Source: Bacillota bacterium
GTDB taxonomy: Bacteria > Bacillota > Clostridia > Christensenellales > Borkfalkiaceae
Direction: 5' to 3'
Assembly: GCA_003343765.1 (NCBI GenBank)
Contig: QAKO01000122.1
Location: forward strand, 1-17,757
Length of the DNA: 17,757 bases
The notes beneath the pieces are model-generated. The model ran no database searches. It had not been told where the DNA came from and saw nothing but the letters and a program-made list of their open reading frames with translations. The position numbers and the translations under genes were made by a program. Of the stretch, positions 7,353 to 14,644 are shown one piece after another. Positions within the stretch are counted from its first letter, which is position 1. Every line of letters begins with the position of its first letter.

Positions 7353-8375
7353 CTATTTTATAAACATCGCGTCGCCGAAGCTGAAAAACCGATATTTTTT
7401 CTCCACCGCTTCTTTGTACACGGCAAGACACTGCTCCCTGCCCATTAAAGCCGAAACCAGCATGATCAGCGTGCTTTCGGGAAGATGAAAATTCGTGATC
7501 AAGGCGTCCACGCACTTGAATTTGTACGGCGGATAGATAAAAATCGACGTGTCGCCGCTGCACGCGCGCAAAAAACCGTTCTCGTCCGCCACCGTTTCCA
7601 GCGTACGCACCGAGGTCGTTCCGACGGCGATCACGCGCCTGCCTTCACGCTTTGCGGCATTCACGATGTCCGCCGCCTCCTGCGATACGCAATAATACTC
7701 CGAATGCATGACATGGTGCGTCAGATCCTCTTCTTTCACAGGACGGAACGTCCCCAGCCCCACATGAAGCAGAACTTCCGCTACCTGTACGCCCATATCC
7801 CTGATTTCCTGCAAAAGCTCCTTCGTAAAATGAAGCCCTGCCGTCGGCGCGGCGGCGGAACCGTCTGTCTTGCAATACACCGTCTGATACCTGTTCTGGT
7901 CTTTGAGTTTTTCATGGATATACGGCGGCAACGGCATACTGCCTACGCGCGAAAGAATGTCTTCAAACACGCCGTCAAAATGAAATTCCACAATGCGTTC
8001 GCCCGTTTCCGTGCGGTCTTTCACCGTCAGCGACAGCTCTTGCGAAACGACAAGCTCCGTCCCCACCTTCGCCTTTTTTCCCGGCTTGACCAGCACTTCC
8101 CAATCGGTCAGATTCTGCCGTTTCAACAGCAAAACCTCTACACGTCCTCCGTTTTTCGTGTACGCAAACATACGCGCAGGCAAAACTTTCGTATTGTTGA
8201 TGACGAGTACGTCGCCCGCTTTCAGATATTCTTTGATATCCCGAAAAATTCGATCTTGCGTTTTCCCTGTCGCGCGGTCATATACAAGCAGTCTGGAAGA
8301 ATCGCGCGGCTCCGCAGGAGTCTGCGCGATCAGTTCTTCCGGTAAATCATAATAATAATCCGATTTTAACAACAT
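7353..8375 (-). CDS. queA: S-adenosylmethionine:tRNA ribosyltransferase-isomerase
   Basis: QueA transfers and isomerises the ribosyl group of S-adenosylmethionine onto preQ1-modified tRNA, giving epoxyqueuosine. The 340 residues match full family length. Conserved blocks are the N-terminal [56 protein letters not shown], and [11 protein letters not shown] near the C-terminus. The ATG is 11 nt after the ruvB stop, and the AGAGG ribosome site overlaps that stop codon, so translation is likely coupled. It works in the same pathway as tgt two genes downstream; this queA-tgt proximity is common in Firmicutes. Confidence 0.97.
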   Translation of the reverse strand: MLLKSDYYYDLPEELIAQTPAEPRDSSRLLVYDRATGKTQDRIFRDIKEYLKAGDVLVINNTKVLPARMFAYTKNGGRVEVLLLKRQNLTDWEVLVKPGKKAKVGTELVVSQELSLTVKDRTETGERIVEFHFDGVFEDILSRVGSMPLPPYIHEKLKDQNRYQTVYCKTDGSAAAPTAGLHFTKELLQEIRDMGVQVAEVLLHVGLGTFRPVKEEDLTHHVMHSEYYCVSQEAADIVNAAKREGRRVIAVGTTSVRTLETVADENGFLRACSGDTSIFIYPPYKFKCVDALITNFHLPESTLIMLVSALMGREQCLAVYKEAVEKKYRFFSFGDAMFIK

Positions 8376-8386
8376 TTTTTCAGCCT

Positions 8387-9448
8387 CTATTCCTCGTCAA
8401 ACATGGAGATCTGCGCTTTTTGCTTTTCACTCATCTTTACGCCCATATGCGCATACCCGCCTTTCAGACATACCCTGCCCCGCGGTGTACGGGCAATGAA
8501 CCCCAACTGCATCAGATACGGTTCATATACGTCCTCAATGGTGTTCGCATCCTCGTTGATCGTCGCAGCCAACGTCTCCAATCCCGCAGGCCCGCCGTTG
8601 AATTTTTCGATCAATGCACGCAAAAGCCCGCGATCGGTATCGTCCAGTCCCAAATCGTCGATGTCCATCTTCTTCAAAGCATACTTCGCGTCTTCAAGAT
8701 TGACGATCCCGTTCCCTTTGACCGCCGAAAAATCGCGCACACGCTTTAACAGTCTGTTCGCGATACGGGGCGTACCGCGCGAGCGGCGTGCAATTTCGTT
8801 CGCCGCATCCGGTTCAATCTCGATACCGAGCATCTTTGCGGAACGCGTTACGATCTGCGCCAGTTCCGCGGGCGTGTACATTTCCAGACGGCACAAAACG
8901 CCGAAACGGTCGCGCAGCGGCGATGCCAGCATCCCCGCTTTTGTCGTTGCCCCGATCAGCGTGAATTTTTTAAGGGAAAAACGAATATTCCGCGCCGCAG
9001 GCCCCTTTCCGACAATAATATCCAGCGCATAGTCTTCCATCGCAGAATACAGTATTTCTTCCACCGAACGGTTCAGACGGTGAATTTCGTCAATAAAGAG
9101 TACATCCCCTTCGTTCAGGTTGGTCAAGATCGCCGCCAGATCGCCGCTCCGCTCGATCGCCGGGCCGCTCGTAAGTTTGATCTGCACCCCCAATTCCGCC
9201 GCGATGATATGCGCCAGCGTCGTCTTTCCGAGTCCCGGAGGCCCGTACAACAACACATGATCCAACGCTTCCCCGCGCATTTTTGCCGACGATATATAGA
9301 CGGACAGGTTCTCTTTGACTTTGCTCTGTCCTACATAATCTGCCATCGTTTTGGGACGGAGGGCATTTTCTTCCAGATCGTATTCCCCTTTCGTACTCAT
9401 GACGAGCCGCTCGTCAAAGCCGTTTTCAAAATCTTCTTCAAATCCCAT
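8387..9448 (-). CDS. ruvB: Holliday junction branch-migration ATPase RuvB
   Basis: RuvB is the hexameric AAA+ motor that drives branch migration of Holliday junctions together with RuvA. The 353 residues contain Walker A G-P-P-G-L-G-K-T (69-76), Walker B L-F-I-D-E-I-H (117-123), sensor 1 G-A-T-T (166-169), the arginine-finger segment P-L-R-D-R-F-G (177-183), sensor 2 around G-T-P-R-I-A (225-230), and the C-terminal winged-helix domain ending near F-I-A-R-T-P-R-G-R. The N-terminal extension before R-P-K is slightly long and acidic. AGGAGG lies 9-10 nt before ATG 9448. The gene follows ruvA by 38 nt and precedes queA by 11 nt. Confidence 0.98.
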   Translation of the reverse strand: MGFEEDFENGFDERLVMSTKGEYDLEENALRPKTMADYVGQSKVKENLSVYISSAKMRGEALDHVLLYGPPGLGKTTLAHIIAAELGVQIKLTSGPAIERSGDLAAILTNLNEGDVLFIDEIHRLNRSVEEILYSAMEDYALDIIVGKGPAARNIRFSLKKFTLIGATTKAGMLASPLRDRFGVLCRLEMYTPAELAQIVTRSAKMLGIEIEPDAANEIARRSRGTPRIANRLLKRVRDFSAVKGNGIVNLEDAKYALKKMDIDDLGLDDTDRGLLRALIEKFNGGPAGLETLAATINEDANTIEDVYEPYLMQLGFIARTPRGRVCLKGGYAHMGVKMSEKQKAQISMFDEE

Positions 9449-9486
9449 TTGCTGCGCCCTCCTTTTTCCCTATTTTCAGCTGTACG

Positions 9487-10086
9487 TTACATACTTTTCA
9501 ATGCAGTCATGATGATATCTTCCAGGCTTTCGGCACCCTTTTCCACCGCGCCTTTGACCGCCTTCGCACTTTCCGCACGGGTATATCCCAGTGACATCAG
9601 TCCCACAATCGCGTCTTCTTCCTTGTCCGACATCTTTTCGACTGCCTGCGCGGGTATCTTGCCGCCTTCGGAAGATTTCAGCTCACCTGCCGTCACTTTT
9701 TCGCGCAATTCCAGAATGATGCGCTCCGCCGTCTTTTTACCCAGTCCTTTTACAGAAGAGAGCATCTTGACATTCGACGTCGCGATCGCCACCGCTATGT
9801 CATTGATGTTCATTGCCGATAAAATGCCGATCCCCATCTTCGGGCCGACGCCCGACACCGTGATCAGCTTTAAAAACATATTCTTTTCTTCCGTCGATAC
9901 AAACCCGAACAGCGAGATCCCGTCTTCGCGCACCTGCATATATGTGTACGCTTCGCCCTGCTTGTCCGTAACAAGTTTGGCAAACAAAGCGCCCGAGCAT
10001 AGGATTTCATAGCCGATCCCGCCGTTTTCCAAAAGCACTGTGCCTGCATCCGAATAAATTACTTTGCCTTTGATATATCCGATCAT
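9487..10086 (-). CDS. ruvA: Holliday junction DNA-binding protein RuvA
   Basis: RuvA forms tetramers that hold the Holliday junction open and load RuvB. The 199 residues show the N-terminal OB-fold start M-I-G-Y-I-K-G-K-V, two helix-hairpin-helix motifs (V-S-G-V-G-P-K at 77-83 and V-K-G-L-G-K-K-T-A at 112-120), an acidic flexible linker (about 134-155), and the C-terminal RuvB-binding domain with A-I-V-G-L-M-S-L-G-Y near 159-168. Length and domain order are normal. It begins 42 nt after ruvC; a 5-bp hairpin (10101-10114) lies in that gap. The order ruvC-ruvA-ruvB gives the complete resolvasome in one unit. Confidence 0.98.
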   Translation of the reverse strand: MIGYIKGKVIYSDAGTVLLENGGIGYEILCSGALFAKLVTDKQGEAYTYMQVREDGISLFGFVSTEEKNMFLKLITVSGVGPKMGIGILSAMNINDIAVAIATSNVKMLSSVKGLGKKTAERIILELREKVTAGELKSSEGGKIPAQAVEKMSDKEEDAIVGLMSLGYTRAESAKAVKGAVEKGAESLEDIIMTALKSM

Positions 10087-10128
10087 GTTCTTCCGCCTTC
10101 CGCCGCAAACGGCGTTTCTTTGTCATTT

Positions 10129-10623
10129 TTAAATGGAGTACAGCCCCGACAGTCTTGAAGTAAACGAGTGACAAAGCGCCACCGCCAGAGCATCCGCCGC
10201 ATCGTCGGGACGCGGGATCCCTTTCAAGCGCAAAAGATTCGCCGTAACGATCTGGATCTGACGTTTTTCCGCTTTCCCGTAACCCGTCAGAGCCTGTTTG
10301 ATCTGCATCGGTGTGTACTCAAACAGCCTCCCGCAACGCTTGACACACGTTAAAAGCGCCACGCCGCGCGCGTGCGCCACCGCCATGCCCGTCGTAATGT
10401 TCTTGGAGAAAAACAGCTCCTCTACCGCCACTTCGTCCGGACAGCATTTATCCAGAAGTTTATTCAACCCTTCTTCCAGGATCGCCAGACGCGTCGGCAG
10501 CCGCTCTTCTTTCGGAGTCAGCACAACGCCGTAATCTCGCGCGGCTACATTGCCCCGCGCATCCTTTTCCAAGACCCCGTACCCCAATGTGGCAAGCCCG
10601 GGATCGATTCCCAAAATAATCAA
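10129..10623 (-). CDS. ruvC: Crossover junction endodeoxyribonuclease RuvC
   Basis: RuvC is the dimeric nuclease that resolves Holliday junctions after RuvAB branch migration. The 164 residues retain the acidic catalytic set: Asp7 in G-I-D-P-G, Glu68/Glu69 in V-E-E-L-F-F, and Asp141 and Asp144 in D-D-A-A-D-A. The DNA-contact segment G-Y-G-K-A-E-K-R-Q is also present. Length is standard. The start is TTG 10623, since M-I-I-L-G-I-D-P-G is the usual N-terminus and no in-frame ATG lies just upstream; the ribosome site (AAAGAGACAG) is weak, which with TTG suggests modest translation. It is the first gene of the unit, downstream of a promoter at 10741-10769 and a leader of about 110 nt with a hairpin. 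Confidence 0.97.
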   Translation of the reverse strand: MIILGIDPGLATLGYGVLEKDARGNVAARDYGVVLTPKEERLPTRLAILEEGLNKLLDKCCPDEVAVEELFFSKNITTGMAVAHARGVALLTCVKRCGRLFEYTPMQIKQALTGYGKAEKRQIQIVTANLLRLKGIPRPDDAADALAVALCHSFTSRLSGLYSI

Positions 10624-10650
10624 TTTTCTGTCTCTTTTTCGTAAAATAAC

Positions 10651-10679
10651 TTGAATTTTTCCGCAAAATATATTAGAAT
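10651..10679 (+). promoter_or_regulatory. Candidate promoter of argH
   Basis: TTGAAT (10651-10656), a 17-bp spacer and TAGAAT (10674-10679) would start transcription near 10686, leaving a leader of about 120 nt before argH. It is the best plus-strand match in the gap, but not a perfect one. It lies within the predicted leader of ruvC, so the two promoters face each other. Confidence 0.55.
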
Positions 10680-10687
10680 AAGAATAA

Positions 10688-10716
10688 GCGGAGGTTTATT
10701 CTTTCATAAACTCCGC
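10688..10716. promoter_or_regulatory. Hairpin in the overlapping ruvC and argH leaders
   Basis: GCGGAG(G)TTTA pairs with TAAACTCCGC over 10 bp with one bulged base and an 8-nt loop. In the minus-strand RNA it is followed by the U-rich tail UUAUUCUUAUUCU, about 65 nt before ruvC, and so resembles an attenuator of the ruvC operon. In the plus-strand RNA no U-tract follows. Confidence 0.5.
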
Positions 10717-10740
10717 ACTGCGGCAATACTTTACTTCATT

Positions 10741-10769
10741 ATTTTAAAGTTTTCGCAGAAATAAGTCAA
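10741..10769 (-). promoter_or_regulatory. Promoter of the ruvCAB-queA-tgt unit
   Basis: On the minus strand, TTGACT (10769-10764), a 17-bp spacer and TAAAAT (10746-10741) predict a start near 10734 and a leader of about 110 nt before ruvC. It lies 37 bp upstream of the argH start codon, inside the predicted argH leader. Confidence 0.65.
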
Positions 10770-10806
10770 TCGAAATGGGCTTAAAAAAGTTACGGAGAGT
10801 TAAATT

Positions 10807-12189
10807 ATGAAATTGTGGGAAGGACGTTTTACACAGCCGAGCGCAAAGAGCGCCGATGATTTCAACCAGTCGCTTTCTTTCGACTACAAATTGTATTGGC
10901 ATGATATCCTGGCAAGCATCGCGCACGTCAAGATGCTTGGAGAAACGCAGATCATCCCCAAAGAAAGCGCAGACAAGATCAGCGACACTCTCGTAAACAT
11001 TCTCGCCGATATCGAAAAAGGCAGCCTGCCGCTCGAAGGCGCGGAAGACATTCACACTTTCGTCGAACAGGAACTCACAAAGCGCATCGGCGCGACCGGC
11101 AAAATGCTGCATACCGCGCGTTCGCGCAACGACCAGGTTGCTACCGACCTTCGCCTGTATGTCAAAGACAGCATCGTCAACGTCTGCGGACATCTCAAAG
11201 CACTGGTCAATACACTCTTGAACATCGCCAACAATAACGTTCAGTATATTATGCCCGGTTACACGCATATGCGCAGGGCTCAGCCGATTTCCGTCGCTCA
11301 GTACATCAACGCTTACAGCGAAATGTTCCTGCGCGACATCGAACGCTTCACCGACTGCTATAAACGCACCGACGTGATGCCGCTCGGAAGCTGTGCGATG
11401 GCCGGCACCGATTTTCCGATCGACCGCAGAATGACTGCAAGCCTGCTTTCTTTCTCGGAAATCTCTCAGAACTCCATCGACGCCGTTTCCGACCGCGATT
11501 TTGTCGCTGAATACATTTTCTGCTGCTCCACGGTCATGGCGCATCTTTCCAGGTTCTCCGAAGATATTATTTACTATTCTTCCGAAGAATTCGGTTTTAT
11601 CGATATCTCGGACAAATATTCCACCGGATCTTCCATCATGCCGCAGAAAAAGAACCCCGATATCCCTGAACTCGTACGCGGCAAAACGGGCAGAGTTTAC
11701 GGAGATCTCACGGCGATCCTTACCGTCATCAAGGGCATTCCCCTTTCTTATAACAAAGATCTGCAGGAAGACAAGGAAGTCCTTTTCGACGCCGAATCGA
11801 CCGTTCTCGGATGTCTCGGCATATTCAACGAACTGTTGCAGAACATTTCCTTCGATACCCGCAAAATGCGCAACGCGGCGTCCGGCGGCTTCTCCACGGC
11901 TACCGACATTGCCGATTATCTCGTTCAGAAAGGTATGCCGTTCCGCGACGCTCACGCCGTTACGGGTCAGATCGTCCGCTACTGCATCGAAAACAACAAG
12001 ACGTTGGACAAACTCGACCTGTTCGTGTACCAGCAGTTCTCCACTCTCTTTGACGAAGAAATTTTGCAGCGCGTCCGCGTGAGCAAGTCTGTGGAAGCAA
12101 GAAAAGTGATCGGCGGAAGCGCAAGAAGTGTCGTGCGCGAAAATATCCGCTCCATTACAAAACGTCTCAACAGAATGTTCAAAGAATAA
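10807..12189 (+). CDS. argH: Argininosuccinate lyase
   Basis: ArgH splits argininosuccinate into arginine and fumarate, the last step of arginine synthesis. The 460 residues give full family length. Diagnostic blocks are K-L-W-E-G-R-F at the N-terminus, H-T-A-R-S-R-N-D-Q, G-Y-T-H-M-R-R-A-Q-P (a substrate and catalytic loop), and the fumarase/aspartase superfamily signature G-S-S-I-M-P-Q-K-K-N-P-D with the catalytic serine. GGAGAG lies 7 nt before the ATG. It stands alone: no argG or other arginine gene is next to it within the window, although the pair is often adjacent. It runs opposite to both neighbours and ends in a strong terminator, so it is its own unit. No T-box or clear ARG box is visible in the leader. 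Confidence 0.98.
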   Translation: MKLWEGRFTQPSAKSADDFNQSLSFDYKLYWHDILASIAHVKMLGETQIIPKESADKISDTLVNILADIEKGSLPLEGAEDIHTFVEQELTKRIGATGKMLHTARSRNDQVATDLRLYVKDSIVNVCGHLKALVNTLLNIANNNVQYIMPGYTHMRRAQPISVAQYINAYSEMFLRDIERFTDCYKRTDVMPLGSCAMAGTDFPIDRRMTASLLSFSEISQNSIDAVSDRDFVAEYIFCCSTVMAHLSRFSEDIIYYSSEEFGFIDISDKYSTGSSIMPQKKNPDIPELVRGKTGRVYGDLTAILTVIKGIPLSYNKDLQEDKEVLFDAESTVLGCLGIFNELLQNISFDTRKMRNAASGGFSTATDIADYLVQKGMPFRDAHAVTGQIVRYCIENNKTLDKLDLFVYQQFSTLFDEEILQRVRVSKSVEARKVIGGSARSVVRENIRSITKRLNRMFKE

Positions 12190-12220
12190 TTTTGAAGAAT
12201 CTTTAAATCAGAAAATTTTT

Positions 12221-12259
12221 ATCCGCAGAAACGGTAATTTCCGTTTCTGCGGATTTTTC
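12221..12259 (+). terminator. Intrinsic terminator of argH
   Basis: A perfect 14-bp stem (12221-12234 with 12241-12254) and a 6-nt loop are followed by a short T-run. It lies 31 nt after the argH stop. The opposite strand lacks a T-run directly after the stem, so it acts mainly on argH. Confidence 0.92.
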
Positions 12260-12469
12260 ATTGTACACAAGCCTGTCCGAAAATCAGAACGATCCGAAAA
12301 ATTTTACAAAATGTAAAACACCCTGCCCGCAAAAATTCCCCGAAACCGAAAACGGCCGACCTGTTTACAGACCTTTCAAAAGTTTACCTTGTCTAAAATT
12401 TTAAAATTTGCAGAGCTTTGTCAAAAGCACTCCGTTTTTCACCGAAATGCTTGAAATTTTCACCCAACA
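12260..12469. other. Non-coding AT-rich gap between convergent genes
   Basis: Between the argH terminator and the palindrome I see no credible gene on either strand. Short AT-rich inverted repeats occur (for example 12302-12318), but nothing with a stem and T-run worth calling. Confidence 0.5.
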
Positions 12470-12513
12470 GCCGACCGCCGCCCGACGCAAAATTGCGTCG
12501 GGCGGCGGTCGGC
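12470..12513. repeat. Perfect 21-bp GC-rich inverted repeat (44-bp palindrome)
   Basis: The arms 12470-12490 and 12493-12513 are perfect reverse complements separated by AA; 17 of the 21 bases per arm are G or C. It starts 8 nt after the stop of the ABC permease gene, between convergent genes. Neither strand has a T-run next to the stem, so it is not a classic terminator. It could be a REP-like element, a message-protecting hairpin or a protein-binding site. Confidence 0.85.
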
Positions 12514-12521
12514 ATTTCAAA

Positions 12522-13703
12522 TTACTTATTGAACATGACTTTTTCGCTCTTAAACATTTTTGTAAGAATGAAAACCAAAAGAACTATATACACGGCATTG
12601 CTGACGAGTGTCACCAGAAGGCTAAGCGGAGAAAACTGCATGGAAAAAATCTGGGACATAACCTGAACACAATTATAGATCGGGATGAAATACACGGGCA
12701 GAACATTGACGACACCGAACATCATCGACGATAAGCCTAAAACCATGACCAGGATCATGACGGGAACGGCAAAGGTTGTTGCTTCTTTCACGCTTTTTGC
12801 AAAAGCAGATAAGATGGAAATGAGTGAGACGATCAAAAGCACTGCCGAAAGCATGACCGCAAACAGCGCAATATACGAACCTGCCGAATACGCCGCAAAC
12901 ATATCACCGATACTTCCGCCCATCAGTTTCGGCATGGATAAAAACGTACCGATAAACGAACCGATCGCCGAAAGCGCCGACAATACCGATAATGCCGCAA
13001 TCTTGCCTACCACAAGCTCACTTCTCTTAATAGGCGTAACCAATAAAGTTGCGATCGTACCGCGTTCTTTTTCTCCAGCAATCGATTCGGGTGCGATTCC
13101 CATGCAGGCACTGTACAAAAAAGTCAGAATCAGGAAAGGAAGCAGCATCGAATAGTAAGATGCCGTTGTTTCCTGCGCCGTCGAAACATCCCCGCTCTGC
13201 GCATAGTTGACATTATACAAGCCTGTCATCGAATCTTCCGCTTCGTCAAAGAGCGCCGTCACCAAACTGTATGCCGAAAGCGATTGCGTATCCGCCGAAT
13301 TGTAGCGAACAACAATATTGGGACGCTCCTCCGTCGGTTTGCCCACCGACAGATTTGCATCAAAATTTTCGGGGAACACGATCAGGATCTGAAAATCCCC
13401 CGCTTTCAGCTGCGCCGTCAGTCTATCGATCGATTCCTGTGAATTATCTTCCACATATTCGAAAATAAGCCCCGACTCACTGCCGTTCTCTTCCGATGCC
13501 TGCTCAAAAACAGGCGTAAAAAATTCGGAAGGATTCACAACCTGCACACGCGAAACTTTATCCCCCTCATAAAATACTGAACCGAGCAGCGAATACAGTA
13601 CAAAAATCAGAAGCCCCGGCAAAATCAGAGTACCGATCACAAGCCGCTTGTCTTTGAAAAAACGCGCAAACTCCTTGCGGACGATCGTAAGTATGTTTTT
13701 CAT
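12522..13703 (-). CDS. ABC-2 type transporter permease, NatB-like
   Basis: A 393-residue membrane subunit of a two-gene ABC exporter. An N-terminal helix (about 21-43) is followed by a large extracytoplasmic domain (about 44-182), then five or so hydrophobic segments (about 183-203, 233-255, 275-300, 312-335, 362-381). The segment A-G-E-K-E-R-G-T (209-216) followed by L-L-V-T-P-I is the hallmark of the NatB/YhaP-type family (COG1668). NatAB of Bacillus exports sodium, but many relatives export unknown substrates, so I do not assign one. The start overlaps the end of the ATPase gene by 4 nt (ATGA), so the two are translationally coupled. A long palindrome follows the stop. Confidence 0.88.
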   Translation of the reverse strand: MKNILTIVRKEFARFFKDKRLVIGTLILPGLLIFVLYSLLGSVFYEGDKVSRVQVVNPSEFFTPVFEQASEENGSESGLIFEYVEDNSQESIDRLTAQLKAGDFQILIVFPENFDANLSVGKPTEERPNIVVRYNSADTQSLSAYSLVTALFDEAEDSMTGLYNVNYAQSGDVSTAQETTASYYSMLLPFLILTFLYSACMGIAPESIAGEKERGTIATLLVTPIKRSELVVGKIAALSVLSALSAIGSFIGTFLSMPKLMGGSIGDMFAAYSAGSYIALFAVMLSAVLLIVSLISILSAFAKSVKEATTFAVPVMILVMVLGLSSMMFGVVNVLPVYFIPIYNCVQVMSQIFSMQFSPLSLLVTLVSNAVYIVLLVFILTKMFKSEKVMFNK

Positions 13704-14473
13704 TCTTCCTTCGCCGTCTCCTTGTATATTTCAAAAAACGCGTCTTCCAGCGTCTTTTCGCCGCGGATCTCATCCAGCGTCCCTTCTTTTACCATCTTCC
13801 CGCCGATGATGATCCCGACACGATCGCACAGTTTTTCCACCAGCGAAAAAATATGCGTAGATATAACGATGCTTTTTCCCTGCCCTTTCAATTCTGCAAG
13901 AAAATCCGTCACCACCCTCGCCGTCAACACATCCAATCCGTTTGTGGGTTCGTCGAACACGATCACATCCGGATCATGTATAATCGAGATCACAAGCGAT
14001 ACTTTTTGCTTCATGCCTGTGGACAAATCCCCTACTTTTACTTCCGCAAAACGGTCGATCCCGAATTTTTCAAACAATTCCCGACGTCTTTTCTGTATAA
14101 CGTCATCCGATAATCCGTGCAATCTTCCGAAAAACATGAATAAATACGCCGGTGTGAAAAAATCTTCCAGCTTCAGTTCGCTGGTCAGAAATCCGATCGA
14201 CGCGCGGACTTTTTCCGCCTCGCGCAAAACCTCGTGTCCCGCGACATACGCCTCCCCGGAATCCGCCTTGATCAACGTTGCCAAAATTCGAAGCATCGTC
14301 GTTTTTCCCGCGCCGTTCGGCCCTAACAAACCATAGATCTGCCCTTCATATGCCGTAAACGACAAGCCGTCCAACGCGACCTTTTTGTTGCTGCGGGTCT
14401 TTTCGATCGCCATCTGGCGCCTGGAGAGTGTAAACGTCTTCCGTACATCCTGCGCCCGGATCATTTCCTGCAT
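13700..14473 (-). CDS. ABC transporter ATP-binding protein, NatA-like
   Basis: The 257-residue ATPase that powers the downstream NatB-like permease. Walker A is G-P-N-G-A-G-K-T-T (51-59), the signature is the variant L-S-T-G-M (150-154), Walker B is I-V-F-D-E-P-T-N-G-L-D (171-181), and the switch His is His207. The Q-loop region reads I-G-F-L-T-S-E (93-99) without the usual glutamine, which I recall as usual for NatA-type ATPases (COG4555). Between the first strand and Walker A there is a basic insert (about 17-31). ATG 14473 follows AAGGAG by 6 nt; ATG 14464 is a poorer choice. A near-perfect promoter lies just upstream, divergent from the MacB-like gene. Confidence 0.9.
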   Translation of the reverse strand: MQEMIRAQDVRKTFTLSRRQMAIEKTRSNKKVALDGLSFTAYEGQIYGLLGPNGAGKTTMLRILATLIKADSGEAYVAGHEVLREAEKVRASIGFLTSELKLEDFFTPAYLFMFFGRLHGLSDDVIQKRRRELFEKFGIDRFAEVKVGDLSTGMKQKVSLVISIIHDPDVIVFDEPTNGLDVLTARVVTDFLAELKGQGKSIVISTHIFSLVEKLCDRVGIIIGGKMVKEGTLDEIRGEKTLEDAFFEIYKETAKEE

Positions 14474-14505
14474 AAACCGCTCCTTCCCTTAATTTTTTCG
14501 CATTT

Positions 14506-14534
14506 ATTATAAAATATTCCGCCCGTGCTGTCAA
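14506..14534 (-). promoter_or_regulatory. Consensus sigma-A promoter of the NatAB-like genes
   Basis: On the minus strand, a perfect TTGACA (14534-14529), a 17-bp spacer and a perfect TATAAT (14511-14506) predict a start near 14499, 26 nt before the ATPase gene. So strong a match implies high basal activity or control by a repressor; no regulator gene is visible here. Confidence 0.87.
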
Positions 14535-14552
14535 TCTTTTCTTTATGGTCTC

Positions 14553-14572
14553 CCGACATTGAAACCGACATT
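14553..14572. promoter_or_regulatory. Tandem CCGACATT repeats between divergent promoters
   Basis: Two exact copies of CCGACATT (14553-14560 and 14565-14572) lie 12 bp apart, start to start, between the two divergent -35 boxes; the second ends 11 bp before the plus-strand -35. Head-to-tail repeats about one helical turn apart are typical of OmpR-family response regulator sites, but no regulator is encoded in the window. Confidence 0.4.
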
Positions 14573-14583
14573 TTGCAGAATGC

Positions 14584-14612
14584 TTGACGCATACCGAAAG
14601 TTATAGTATAAT
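14584..14612 (+). promoter_or_regulatory. Sigma-A promoter of the MacB-like ABC gene
   Basis: TTGACG (14584-14589), a 17-bp spacer and a perfect TATAAT (14607-14612) predict a start near 14619, about 26 nt before the ATG at 14645. The -35 boxes of the two divergent promoters are 49 bp apart. Confidence 0.85.
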
Positions 14613-14644
14613 GATTCAGCATATTAAAATGAAGGAGTTTAAAG

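Noticed and set aside
7333..7563. Longer N-terminus of the gene between queA and tgt (start at 7563)
   Set aside because: The extension overlaps the end of queA, whereas GTG 7332 has a strong ribosome site at proper spacing.
10686..10806. T-box or ARG-type riboregulator in the argH leader
   Set aside because: The leader is too short, and neither the T-box core nor an antiterminator/terminator pair is visible.
10744..11955. Long open frame (403 codons) on the minus strand opposite argH
   Set aside because: Fully antisense to a textbook argH, without recognisable motifs; a shadow frame that misleads by its low-stop composition.
12302..12318. Small AT-rich inverted repeat after argH
   Set aside because: Seven-base AT arms are expected by chance in AT-rich non-coding DNA.
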